From assembly GCF_019457615.1 (NCBI RefSeq), contig NZ_CP080414.1, positions 3,483,501 to 3,547,500 of the forward strand: DNA of 64,000 bases, read 5' to 3'. A model generated the notes under the pieces. That model was not told where the DNA came from. It did not search any database and saw only the letters and a list, made by a program, of their open reading frames with translations. This document shows positions 33,165-41,074 of this stretch, in pieces. Both the position numbers and the translations under genes were made by a program. This DNA comes from Shewanella zhangzhouensis (GTDB lineage: Bacteria > Pseudomonadota > Gammaproteobacteria > Enterobacterales > Shewanellaceae). Numbering within the stretch: the stretch's first letter is position 1; each line of letters begins with the position of its first letter.

Positions 33165-33485
33165 TCAGTCCAGACTGAAATGGCCAAGATCCAGTTCGGT
33201 ATCATTGTTATCGTTTGCCTGCTCATCTTCCAGCGCCAGACGCCCATTGGCAGAGGCGCGCTCGGCATTCAGGGCCTCCAGCCTGGCCTTGTGCAGGGCA
33301 TAGGCACGGCGGCGCTTGCGGTCACGACAAAGGCGAATCACTTCAGTCTTTTGGGCGTCATTCAAATTTTGCCAGTGGAAGCGTTCGTCACGACTGCGAA
33401 AGCAGCCCAGGCAATAGCCACGGTTGTCACTCTGACACACGTTGATACAGGGGCTGGGAATTTCGAAAAAGACTAACTGTTCCAT
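33165..33485 (-). CDS. DUF1289 protein with cysteine motif
   Basis: A 106-residue protein. The N-terminal 50 residues hold the DUF1289 pattern 'IPSPCINVCQSDNRGYCLGC' followed by 'RSRDERFHWQNLNDAQKTEV', with four cysteines that may bind metal. The C-terminal half is polar and acidic, with 'DEQANDNNDTELDLGHF'. The start at 33485 (MEQLVFFEIPSPC) is chosen because the domain begins immediately after; the frame runs further upstream. Role unknown. It converges with the histidine kinase gene. Confidence 0.8.
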   Translation of the reverse strand: MEQLVFFEIPSPCINVCQSDNRGYCLGCFRSRDERFHWQNLNDAQKTEVIRLCRDRKRRRAYALHKARLEALNAERASANGRLALEDEQANDNNDTELDLGHFSLD

Positions 33486-33616
33486 GGATTCGAGACACTG
33501 AACGCTGTCCGCTAGGTATAACATCAAACCCTGAAAAAGGCGAAATAATCTACAGCCTGCAGGCTTGCCATGACCATCGCCAAGGCGCAAAGTAGATAAA
33601 AAACGGGAGAATAACC

Positions 33617-34144
33617 ATGTTGAGAACCCTTATCCTGACACTCGCCCTGTTATCGCTTGCGGCATGCCAGAGCGGCCCGAAAACCGATTACGACCCCAAC
33701 ACCAATTTTGCGGCAATGAAACACTTTGCCCTGCAAACCCCGGAACAAACCAATGACCCCCTGAGTTCAGAGCGTATCGCCATGGCGGTGACACAAACCC
33801 TGATGGCCAAAGGCATGAGCCAGAGCGATACCCCGGATTTCAGAGTGACCTGGGTGTTTCAAACCGGCACCAAGCCACCGAGCTCTGGTTTGTCCATTGG
33901 GCTTGGCACCGGCTCCTGGGGGCATTCGGGGGGCGTCAGTGTAGGTACCAGCGTTGGTCTGCCCCTTGGTGGTGAGAAACAATATCAACAGATTCAAATT
34001 GATATATTGACGGCCAGCGGCGATCGCCTGTTGTGGCGTGGCAGCGACAACTTTGAATTCAGCGATGGCGGTGAAGACAAAGCCGAGGCCACCCAAAAAA
34101 CCGTAGCCAAGATACTGGCCGCCTTTCCGCCCACGCCAAGGTAA
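33617..34144 (+). CDS. DUF4136 lipoprotein
   Basis: A 175-residue lipoprotein with signal 'MLRTLILTLALLSLAACQSG' (lipobox LAAC). The mature part begins 'KTDYDPNTNFAAMKHFAL', the hallmark of DUF4136, and has a Gly/Ser-rich middle ('GLSIGLGTGSWGHSGG') before the final helix 'KAEATQKTVAKILAAFPP'. An envelope location is expected; function unknown. AGAATAACC precedes the ATG. The stop codon lies inside a 17-bp tandem duplication. Confidence 0.82.
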   Translation: MLRTLILTLALLSLAACQSGPKTDYDPNTNFAAMKHFALQTPEQTNDPLSSERIAMAVTQTLMAKGMSQSDTPDFRVTWVFQTGTKPPSSGLSIGLGTGSWGHSGGVSVGTSVGLPLGGEKQYQQIQIDILTASGDRLLWRGSDNFEFSDGGEDKAEATQKTVAKILAAFPPTPR

Positions 34145-34170
34145 CGCCCACGCCAAAGTAACGCCCACTG
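34128..34170. repeat. 17-bp tandem duplication spanning a stop codon
   Basis: CGCCCACGCCAAGGTAA at 34128-34144 (ending in the TAA stop of the DUF4136 gene) is followed directly by CGCCCACGCCAAAGTAA at 34145-34161 and a partial CGCCCACTG. The copies differ by one base. Confidence 0.9.
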
Positions 34171-34222
34171 ACAGTACCTGCGCGCATACGGCAAGGCTCG
34201 CTGCCATAAGTGCCGCTGTGTA

Positions 34223-34248
34223 AAAAGCCACCCAATGGGTGGCTTTTT
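34223..34248. terminator. Bidirectional terminator
   Basis: AAAAAGCCACCC-aat-GGGTGGCTTTTT, between the convergent DUF4136 and AAA-ATPase genes. Confidence 0.88.
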
Positions 34249-34311
34249 CACATGCACTGTTCACATGCACTGTTCACATACACTGTTCGCATGCTCAACT
34301 CACATGCTCAG
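34247..34311. repeat. Five 13-bp tandem repeats after the terminator
   Basis: TTCACATGCACTG (34247, 34260), TTCACATACACTG (34273), TTCGCATGCTCAA (34286) and CTCACATGCTCAG (34299), head to tail. The array starts in the U-tract of the terminator and ends 20 bp before the AAA-ATPase stop codon. Confidence 0.85.
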
Positions 34312-34330
34312 CCTCTGGTGGTCCGGCAGG

Positions 34331-35803
34331 CTAATCCAAATGGGCATTCACTGTGCGGCCCTTTGCCCAGGCCCTGAGGCTATCGATTTTCTCCCGCATC
34401 ACCACAGACAGAGGACGGGTGCGGGACAGCTCTTCCAGGATAATGGCCTGATCCACCGGCTGGCGTCGACTCGCCGCCGAGTAGATAGCTGAAATCACTG
34501 ACTGCTCAATTTCGGCGCCACTGAACCCCTGACTGGCTCGGGACAAGAGTCCCAAATCCATGCTGGTTACATCGACGCCCCGCTTTTTACAGTGAATAAG
34601 GAAGATGGCTTTACGGATTTCCTCGTCGGGTAAGTCGACAAAGAAAATTTCATCCATGCGTCCCTTTCGCATCAGCTCAGGGGGCAGTGCCTGAATATCA
34701 TTGGCGGTGGCCACCAAAAACACATCGGATTTACGCTCTGCCATCCAGGTCAACAGGGTGCCCAGAATCCGCTGTGAGGTGCCTTCGTCACTGCTGCTGC
34801 CGCTGATGCCCTTTTCAATTTCGTCCACCCAAAGCACACAGGGCGCCATCAGGTCGGCCAACTCCAGCGCCTGACGCAGATTTTTCTCGGTTTCCCCTAT
34901 GTATTTGTTATAGAGCGCCGCCATATCGAGGCGCAGCAGTGGTCGCTGCCAGGCACCGGCCACGGCCTTGGCGGCCAGGCTCTTGCCACTGCCCTGCACA
35001 CCCAGCAGCATGATGCCTTTGGGGGGCGGCGCACTGCTTTGGGGCGAGAGTTCGGGGGCGCGGGCCTTGAGCCACTCTTTAAGATTATGCAGGCCGGCAA
35101 TGTCGGAAAAACTGCTGGTGTCGTACTCGTACCTCAGCACCCCATCCATGTCCATCAGGCGGAACTTGGCCTGATTGACCCGCTCCACATCATCATGGGT
35201 GATGGCGCCATCATCCACTATGGCCTTATGAATAAGGCGGCGGGCGTCATCAAAGGTCACGCCACGCAGGTTATCGGCCAGGCGGGCAATGGCAGACTCA
35301 TCAGCCACCAGCGGCAAGCCCTGACGGCGCACCTTGTCGATTTCATCCACTATGAGATTTTCAAGCTGGTTGCGACTGGGTAAAGACAGGCGGAAATGGG
35401 CGCAGTAGCGGCGGATTTCCGGCGGGATCTCAAAGGCATGACTGACCAGTACCAGGGTGTGCTTCAGTGCATCGTATTCGAGTGCGATTTCTTTCAGTAG
35501 CCGGACATTGCGCGGCGCATCCTGCACAAAGGGATGAAAATCACAGAGCACATAGATGCCCTGTTGTTGAGTGGATTTGATTTGCCCGAGCAGCTCAGCG
35601 GGATCGGTATTGAATTTTTGGGTACCCATGTCTTTATCGACCCGGGATAAGCCCGAGGTGACCGACCAGGTAAACAGGGGCTGATACAGGGTCATGGCGA
35701 CCCGTTTCAGCAACTCGATAACCCGATATTCTTCGTAGGTTTCAATCACCACTATGGGAGTATTCGATCTGAGTACTGCTGTTAAATCCTTGATATCCTG
35801 CAT
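34331..35803 (-). CDS. AAA ATPase, Ycf46-like
   Basis: A 490-residue ATPase. Residues about 1-230 form the conserved N-terminal region of Ycf46-like proteins ('LRSNTPIVVIETYEEYRVIE', 'ALKHTLVLVSHAFEIPPEIR'). Residues about 235-480 are a classical AAA module: Walker A 'GVQGSGKSLAAKAVAG', Walker B 'CVLWVDEIEKG', sensor 'VFLVATANDIQALPPELMRK' and arginine 'GRMDEIFF'. The name comes from chloroplast Ycf46; a cyanobacterial homologue has been tied to inorganic carbon use. The role in gammaproteobacteria is not known. Monocistronic; no adjacent partner suggests a substrate. Confidence 0.85.
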   Translation of the reverse strand: MQDIKDLTAVLRSNTPIVVIETYEEYRVIELLKRVAMTLYQPLFTWSVTSGLSRVDKDMGTQKFNTDPAELLGQIKSTQQQGIYVLCDFHPFVQDAPRNVRLLKEIALEYDALKHTLVLVSHAFEIPPEIRRYCAHFRLSLPSRNQLENLIVDEIDKVRRQGLPLVADESAIARLADNLRGVTFDDARRLIHKAIVDDGAITHDDVERVNQAKFRLMDMDGVLRYEYDTSSFSDIAGLHNLKEWLKARAPELSPQSSAPPPKGIMLLGVQGSGKSLAAKAVAGAWQRPLLRLDMAALYNKYIGETEKNLRQALELADLMAPCVLWVDEIEKGISGSSSDEGTSQRILGTLLTWMAERKSDVFLVATANDIQALPPELMRKGRMDEIFFVDLPDEEIRKAIFLIHCKKRGVDVTSMDLGLLSRASQGFSGAEIEQSVISAIYSAASRRQPVDQAIILEELSRTRPLSVVMREKIDSLRAWAKGRTVNAHLD

Positions 35804-35819
35804 CTTGTCTTCCGGCTAA

Positions 35820-35846
35820 CAAAAGAGGCCCCTGGGGTGGGCCTCT
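35820..35846 (-). terminator. Terminator of the yibH-yiaW-like operon
   Basis: On the - strand it reads AGAGGCCC-acccca-GGGGCCTCTTTTG, about 40 bp after the HlyD-family stop. It ends 16 bp before the start codon of the AAA gene. Confidence 0.75.
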
Positions 35847-35887
35847 GGATTATGCATGGATTTGCTGAATCTGGACAGCGGCTTGCT

Positions 35888-37033
35888 CTAGTGCCCTTCG
35901 CCGAAGAGGTAGTTGAGCCAGCCCTGCATCCGAAGCAGTACTTTTCGCATCACAGCAACATGAGAGAAGTGGTCTGTGTAGATGGCCACCTGCCCCGCCA
36001 CCCCGGCCGGGAAGGCCTGTATCTCGTCAGAGCGTTCAAACTCAATCATCACCAATACCCTGCCCCGCTGGAACATTCTGGCGGAGGATTGCAGCTGACC
36101 ATTGGCCTGTACTTCGCCCTCAGCCATGGCGGGCAGAACCTTGGCAACCCGGCCTTTAAATACCTGCCCCGGGGCCGCATCCAGTATCACTTCGGCCTCG
36201 TCACCGGCCTTGAGTCTCAACATGGAGTTTTGCCAAAACGCGCCCACAAAATAACGCTGCTCGTTGGGGATAAAACTCATCACAGGCCTGAGTGGCATGG
36301 GCACCACCACCATACCGGGGCGCAGCGCCATGTGAGTGACAATGCCATCGGTGGGTGCACGGACCACAGATTGCTCAAGGTCGAACTCAGCTTTGGCAAG
36401 CTCGGCCCTGGCCGCAGCGACCTTGGTATTCACCCCGTCGATGTTGGACTCATAGGCATAGCGAACCCGCATTTCCTCGGCCTTGGCGGCAGTGAGCTGC
36501 GCCTCGGCAGCAAAGTATAGCTGGCGCTTGTTATCCAGTTCGAGGGCGGTAAAAGGCGAGTTGGCACCGCCCTTGCGACGCCCCGCCTCATAGCGTTCAT
36601 ACTCAGATTTACTTCTGTCTCTGTCGGCCTGGGCGCGCTCCACGCTGGCCTTGGCGGTTTCCCACGCGGCCTCAAGCTGAGGCACTTCCTGCTCCGCCGC
36701 TTTCAGTGCCGCCTGTTTCTGGATTAGTGCCGACTCAAAGGGTCTGGGATCCAGCCGAAACAGCACCTCACCTTCCCGAATTGGCACGTTGGGCATCACG
36801 GCCACTTCCACCACCTTGCCGGTGACCAAGGGATTAATGGGTACGGTAACAAAATACTCGCGGGCAAAGCGGCTGTAAGGATGGTTGTAATTCATCAGTA
36901 GCAACAAGGTGCCCAAAAGTACAATGCCGCCCAATACTGCCGTGGGCACAGTCCATTTGTTGAGGGGGATTTTGAAGACTTTGAATATCACCACACAGAT
37001 GGCGGTATAGGTCAGGATAAGCAGTAAATCCAT
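35888..37033 (-). CDS. HlyD-family membrane fusion protein, YibH/YiaV type
   Basis: A 381-residue inner-membrane periplasmic adaptor. One N-terminal helix (residues about 5-22) and a second hydrophobic part around 30-50, then the lipoyl half-motif 'VKGKVVEVAVMPN'-like region with 'REGEVLFRLDPRPFESALIQ', a coiled coil (about 105-215) and 'VRAPTDGIVTHMALRPGMVV'. It resembles E. coli YibH/YiaV, which occur beside a DUF3302 gene, as here. No inner-membrane pump gene is adjacent, so its transporter partner is unknown. It starts two bases after the DUF3302 stop. Confidence 0.88.
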   Translation of the reverse strand: MDLLLILTYTAICVVIFKVFKIPLNKWTVPTAVLGGIVLLGTLLLLMNYNHPYSRFAREYFVTVPINPLVTGKVVEVAVMPNVPIREGEVLFRLDPRPFESALIQKQAALKAAEQEVPQLEAAWETAKASVERAQADRDRSKSEYERYEAGRRKGGANSPFTALELDNKRQLYFAAEAQLTAAKAEEMRVRYAYESNIDGVNTKVAAARAELAKAEFDLEQSVVRAPTDGIVTHMALRPGMVVVPMPLRPVMSFIPNEQRYFVGAFWQNSMLRLKAGDEAEVILDAAPGQVFKGRVAKVLPAMAEGEVQANGQLQSSARMFQRGRVLVMIEFERSDEIQAFPAGVAGQVAIYTDHFSHVAVMRKVLLRMQGWLNYLFGEGH

Positions 37034-37035
37034 GA

Positions 37036-37413
37036 CTATTTCTCCTCATCCCGGGATTGAACTTCAGCGCTTTGTGCGCCGCCTGACTCCAGCAACTGCA
37101 GCCGACTCTCCAGCGCCTTCAGGTCGGCACTGAGCTCCTTGACCTTTTCTTCCAGTTCAAGCTCACGCTTGACCACGGTACCAAAGCCCCAGCCCCGGTC
37201 TTCACGATAGAGGGTGGCCCAAATCCACAAAAAGGGCCAAAGCACGTGCAGGGTAAAAAGACTCACCCAGCCGGCAATATGCAGCGCATCCTGTTGGGGA
37301 TGATTACGCTTTTTGGCAATTTCGTATGGGATGTCGTGGATGGCGATGATGCCGTAAAACATCACTACCACCACAAAAATTAAGACTACCAATGCAAAGT
37401 AATCGAGAAACAC
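37036..37413 (-). CDS. DUF3302 membrane protein, YiaW/YibI type
   Basis: A 125-residue protein with two hydrophobic helices (residues about 4-25 and 48-70). The family motif 'YGIIAIHDIPYEIAKKRNHP' and 'HIAGWVSLFTLHVLWPFLWI' are well kept, followed by 'YREDRGWGF'. The tail (about 85-125) is a charged coiled-coil region. Always paired with the HlyD-like gene in E. coli (yiaW-yiaV, yibI-yibH), implying a joint role that is still unknown. It is the first gene of this two-gene operon. Confidence 0.87.
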   Translation of the reverse strand: MFLDYFALVVLIFVVVVMFYGIIAIHDIPYEIAKKRNHPQQDALHIAGWVSLFTLHVLWPFLWIWATLYREDRGWGFGTVVKRELELEEKVKELSADLKALESRLQLLESGGAQSAEVQSRDEEK

Positions 37414-37611
37414 AGATACCTCCGTTTAACCTGCTTCACAAAATTTGTTAACAAATAGTAGCGTAGTTTTGAAAAAAATAACCGTGAGGCCGCTTGAGAG
37501 TTTTGCAACTCCTCTGTTGATTTTGCCCACAATTTTCCAACTTTATTGCCTGATACTGGCAAATTCCGGGTTATGATTTTTGACATTAAACAAGAACGAG
37601 GAATAACAGCC

Positions 37612-38790
37612 ATGATAGGCACCCCCTACACCCAGGGCGCTACCCGCGCCATGCTGCTTGGCTCAGGCGAGCTTGGCAAAGAAGTGGCCATTGAACTTCA
37701 GCGTCTCGGCGTTGAAGTCATTGCGGTTGACCGTTATCCCAACGCCCCTGCCATGCAGGTGGCCCATCGCAGCCATGTCATCAATATGCTCGATGGTGAG
37801 GCGCTCAAGGCACTCATTGCCAGTGAAAAGCCCCACTTGGTGATCCCGGAAATTGAAGCCATCGCCACCCAAACGCTGGTCGAGCTGGAAGCCGACGGGC
37901 TTAAAGTCGTACCCACAGCCCGAGCCACCCGCCTGACCATGGACAGAGAAGGCATACGCCGCCTCGCCGCCGAAACATTGGCGCTGCCAACCTCGCCCTA
38001 TGTGTTTTGCGATAGCCTGGCCGAGCTGCAGGCCGCCCTCGAGGTCACAGGCATTCCCTGCGTGGTGAAACCCGTGATGAGCTCCTCCGGTAAGGGACAA
38101 AGCGTTATTCGAAGCCTAAGTGACGTTCAAAAAGCCTGGGATTATGCCCAAAGCGGTGGCCGCGCCGGTGAGGGGCGCATTATTGTCGAAGGCTTTATCG
38201 ACTTTGATTACGAAATTACCCTGCTAACCATCTCGGCGGTGGACGGCATTCATTTCTGTGCCCCCATAGGCCATCGCCAGGAAGATGGTGACTACCGCGA
38301 ATCATGGCAGCCCCAGGCCATGAGCAGCCTTGCGCTGGAGCGGGCACAGCATATCGCCAGGGAAGTGGTGCAAAACCTTGGCGGCTACGGCCTCTTTGGG
38401 GTTGAGCTCTTTATCAAAGGGGATGCCGTGTATTTCTCCGAGGTGTCACCACGCCCACACGATACCGGCATGGTGACCCTCATCAGCCAGGACCTGTCTG
38501 AGTTTGCCCTGCATGTACGCGCCATTCTGGGGCTGCCGGTGGGGACTATAGTCCAGCATGGCCCAAGCGCGTCGGCAGTGGTTTTGGTTGAAGGGGAATC
38601 CAGCAATATTGGTTACTCGGGCCTCGCCGATGCCTTGGCGCTGCCAACTACTCAGGTGCGCCTCTTCGCCAAGCCGGAAATCCATGGCAGACGCCGACTT
38701 GGGGTCGCCCTGGCCCGGGGTGCCAGCATAGATGAAGCCCTGAAAACCGCGCTTGCCAGCGCTGCCTGTATCAAGGTGCACTTTAACTGA
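37612..38790 (+). CDS. purT: Formate-dependent GAR transformylase PurT
   Basis: Makes formyl-GAR from GAR, formate and ATP in purine synthesis, independent of folate. Its 392 residues equal the E. coli enzyme. ATP-grasp features: N-terminal 'AMLLGSGELGKEVAIELQRL', 'CVVKPVMSSSGKGQSV' (P-loop-like), and 'YFSEVSPRPHDTGMVTLISQ'. The ATG at 37612 follows GAGGAA; the frame is open 22 codons earlier but the family begins here. Divergent from the DUF3302 gene. I see no PurR box of good quality upstream. Confidence 0.95.
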   Translation: MIGTPYTQGATRAMLLGSGELGKEVAIELQRLGVEVIAVDRYPNAPAMQVAHRSHVINMLDGEALKALIASEKPHLVIPEIEAIATQTLVELEADGLKVVPTARATRLTMDREGIRRLAAETLALPTSPYVFCDSLAELQAALEVTGIPCVVKPVMSSSGKGQSVIRSLSDVQKAWDYAQSGGRAGEGRIIVEGFIDFDYEITLLTISAVDGIHFCAPIGHRQEDGDYRESWQPQAMSSLALERAQHIAREVVQNLGGYGLFGVELFIKGDAVYFSEVSPRPHDTGMVTLISQDLSEFALHVRAILGLPVGTIVQHGPSASAVVLVEGESSNIGYSGLADALALPTTQVRLFAKPEIHGRRRLGVALARGASIDEALKTALASAACIKVHFN

Positions 38791-39092
38791 CCAGTGAGCT
38801 GAACAGAGAAGCGCTTTAACTGGCTCCATCGCCACGTCACGGAAAATCCGAGCTTCCGGGGCGTGGCCTATTTCCCCTGTCGCGTTTTGCCTGAGAACGG
38901 GTCGGTAAATCCCTCCATTTGTGCACATCTTCCCTCACTGCCGGGGTTAATCGGAGCATTCGACTTGAGGGTAAAGGCTCCCGCAACACAGCCGTTGTAA
39001 ACATTGTAAATAGTCTTTTGGTGAGAATTACTCTCAATTAGATTTAAGCCATTGTTGTTGAGCACCTCCCTGTCGGGAGTCACGGTTTCCCT
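38791..39092. other. Intergenic region with Fur box, upstream of the PepSY cassette
   Basis: About 300 bp without a gene. The left part (38791-38990) is featureless to my reading, with no clear terminator for purT. The right part is AT-rich and holds the probable Fur box and the promoter of the three-gene cassette. Confidence 0.5.
39022..39036. promoter_or_regulatory. Probable Fur box
   Basis: TGAGAAT-T-ACTCTCA fits the 7-1-7 Fur model TGATAAT-N-ATTATCA at 11 of 14 positions. It lies 57 bp before the PepSY gene start. Iron repression of the downstream cassette is inferred from this and from the gene types. Confidence 0.65.
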
Positions 39093-39698
39093 ATGTCTGT
39101 ATCACTGCGCCCCTCCAAAAAGGCGCTTTCCATCGCCAGAACGCTCCATGTGTATGTGTCGATGGCACTCTTGCTGCTGATGCTGTTTTTTGCCTTTACC
39201 GGCATCACCCTCAATCACCCTGACTGGTTTGGTGCATCCAACGCCAGCAGCCATACCGAGTCCTTGGCGTTACCCGACTTCCTCCTGCCCATTGCCGCCG
39301 ATGACCAAGATTGGCAGGAGGCCGCCGCCCATTGGATGGCAAGCCAGTGGCAGGGCCAGCGCCAACAGATTGAGGTGAGTGTCGATGAGCTGGTGCTTGT
39401 TCAAAAGGGGCCCGGTCGTTACCGCACCATACTGCTGGACACAGAAATGGCCGAAGTGCAGGTGGAGAGTCTGGACTATGGCCTGGTGGCCGTGCTTAAC
39501 GATTTACACAAGGGCCGCAACAGCGGCGGCATCTGGGGCCTGGTGATCGACGCCAGCGCCATACTGATGCTGCTGTTTTCCCTGACCGGTGCCTTTTTGC
39601 TGCTACCCCAGAGCCGCAGACTCAAACGTTCCCTTGGCTATATGGGCGGTGTTACCGCCGCCTGTGTGGCCATCTATTGGTTATCGATTCCCGGATGA
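39093..39698 (+). CDS. PepSY-associated transmembrane protein
   Basis: A 201-residue inner-membrane protein with three hydrophobic segments: about 17-37 ('VSMALLLLMLFFAFTGITLN'), 150-170 and 182-198. The pattern 'FTGITLNHPDWF' followed by a periplasmic PepSY-like loop, then 'LNDLHKGRNSGGIWGLVIDA', is that of PepSY-TM proteins, which include ferric-siderophore reductases. The His residues in 'LHVYVSM', 'LNHPDW' and 'LHKGRN' may bind heme; this is inference. It is the first gene after a Fur box, followed eight bases on by a DUF2271 gene. Confidence 0.82.
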   Translation: MSVSLRPSKKALSIARTLHVYVSMALLLLMLFFAFTGITLNHPDWFGASNASSHTESLALPDFLLPIAADDQDWQEAAAHWMASQWQGQRQQIEVSVDELVLVQKGPGRYRTILLDTEMAEVQVESLDYGLVAVLNDLHKGRNSGGIWGLVIDASAILMLLFSLTGAFLLLPQSRRLKRSLGYMGGVTAACVAIYWLSIPG

Positions 39699-39705
39699 AA
39701 GCCTG

Positions 39706-40203
39706 ATGAAACTGAAATCCCTGCTATTGGTGAGTGCCCTGTGCGGCATCAGCACCAGCACCTTCGCCCAGATGCAGCTCGAACTGAGCCTTAAAGAAAT
39801 CACCACGGGCCAATACCACAGGCCCTATACCGCCGTGTGGGTTGAGAACAGCCGCGGTGAATCGGTAAAGACCCTGGCGCTGTGGGTACAACACGATGGC
39901 CACAAGTGGTTTAAAGATATTCGCCGTTGGTGGCGCAAGGCCGGTCGGGATAATCCCGCCATGGTCGATGGAGTGTCGTCGGCCACGCGCCCCGCAGGCA
40001 AGTATCACCTCGACTGGGATCTGTCCTACGATGAGGGGAAACCGCTGGCCGAGGGTGACTATCAGCTCTTTATTGAGGTCGTCAGGGAACATGGTGGCCG
40101 TGAGCTTATCCGCCATCCCTTCAGCCTGCCCGGCAATGATTTCAACGTTAAGCTGCCCGCCACCAGCGAAACCGGCGAGAGCCAAATTCACTATTCCCGC
40201 TAA
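39706..40203 (+). CDS. DUF2271 exported protein
   Basis: A 165-residue protein with signal peptide 'MKLKSLLLVSALCGISTSTF' and cleavage near 'FAQ'. The mature part carries the DUF2271 pattern 'ITTGQYHRPYTAVWVENSRG', 'TLALWVQHDGHKWFKDIRRW' and 'DGVSSATRPAGKYHLDWDLS'. It is a periplasmic beta-sandwich of unknown biochemistry, found with PepSY-TM and DUF4198 genes in iron-regulated clusters. Translation start at 39706 lies just after the PepSY gene stop. Confidence 0.83.
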   Translation: MKLKSLLLVSALCGISTSTFAQMQLELSLKEITTGQYHRPYTAVWVENSRGESVKTLALWVQHDGHKWFKDIRRWWRKAGRDNPAMVDGVSSATRPAGKYHLDWDLSYDEGKPLAEGDYQLFIEVVREHGGRELIRHPFSLPGNDFNVKLPATSETGESQIHYSR

Positions 40204-40216
40204 GCCAAGGAGCCCT

Positions 40217-41029
40217 ATGAAACGTCTTATTCCACTGACAGCACTGCTGTTTCAGCCCCTTACCCAGGCCCATGATCGCTGGATACTGCCTACTCATTTC
40301 AACGTGTCTGCCGAAGACGGCAAAGGGGTATGGATAAGTGCCGACGTCAGCGCCAGCAATCAGGTATTTGAGGTCGATAAACCCTTCGGCGCCGAAGATG
40401 TGCTTATCATCACCCCCGAGGGTAACACCGACAGGCCGAGTTCCAGCTACCGGGGCAGTCGCCGCAGCGTGTTCGATTATCAGTTAACGGATGAAGGCAC
40501 CTACCGCCTGGAGAAAGAGGCCAAGCCGCGTTATTTCTCCCGTTACAAAATCAAGGGGCAGGACAAGCCGGTCAGAAGTAACCTTGACAAGGCTGCTACC
40601 CACGCCGCTATGCCAAAGGATGCGGTGGAGCTCGAAGGTGCGCTGTATTTTTCCCGGGTTGAGTCTTATGTCACCCTCAATAAGCCCTCGGACAAGGCCT
40701 TTACTCCCAAGGGCGAGTATCTGGAATTGGTGCCTGTTACCCACCCGGCTGACTTTGTGGAAGGCGAGCCTTTGAGCCTCAAGTTGCTGTTTAACGGAAA
40801 CCCGGCGCAAGGTGTGAAGGTGAATGTGGTCGCCGATGGCACCCGCTATCGCAATCAGATTGAAGAAATGAGCCTGGTCAGCGACAAAGATGGTCTGGTG
40901 CAGTTTACTCCCGCCAAGGCGGGTCGCTTTTTGCTGCACGCTGAGTACGAAGAAGCCATGAAAGACACCCGCCTTGCCGATAAGACGGTGAGCGAAATCT
41001 TTTTAACCTTCGAAGCGTCCCTGCAGTAA
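40217..41029 (+). CDS. DUF4198 exported protein (NikM-like)
   Basis: A 270-residue protein with a short signal peptide ending 'PLTQAHD'; the mature protein starts 'HDRWILPTHFNVSAEDGKGV', typical of DUF4198, which is related to periplasmic components of Ni/Co uptake. A C-terminal Ig-like part runs 'GEPLSLKLLFNGNPAQGVKV' to 'FTPAKAGRFLLHAEYEEAMK'. AAGGAG lies before the ATG at 40217. The third and last gene of the Fur-box cassette; it ends at a terminator. A role in metal or siderophore handling is inferred from context. Confidence 0.83.
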   Translation: MKRLIPLTALLFQPLTQAHDRWILPTHFNVSAEDGKGVWISADVSASNQVFEVDKPFGAEDVLIITPEGNTDRPSSSYRGSRRSVFDYQLTDEGTYRLEKEAKPRYFSRYKIKGQDKPVRSNLDKAATHAAMPKDAVELEGALYFSRVESYVTLNKPSDKAFTPKGEYLELVPVTHPADFVEGEPLSLKLLFNGNPAQGVKVNVVADGTRYRNQIEEMSLVSDKDGLVQFTPAKAGRFLLHAEYEEAMKDTRLADKTVSEIFLTFEASLQ

Positions 41030-41044
41030 CAGCCTCAGCAGACA

Positions 41045-41074
41045 TAAAAAACCGGGTCAATCGACCCGGTTTAC
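41045..41074. terminator. Bidirectional terminator overlapping a stop codon
   Basis: AAACCGGGTC-aatc-GACCCGGTTT with A/T runs on both sides. The stop codon of the - strand hydroxyacid dehydrogenase (41057-41059) lies inside the stem-loop. Confidence 0.85.

Noticed and set aside
38791..39010. Cobalamin or other riboswitch before the PepSY cassette
   Set aside because: No conserved B12-box or stem arrangement could be found; only the Fur-like site is supported.
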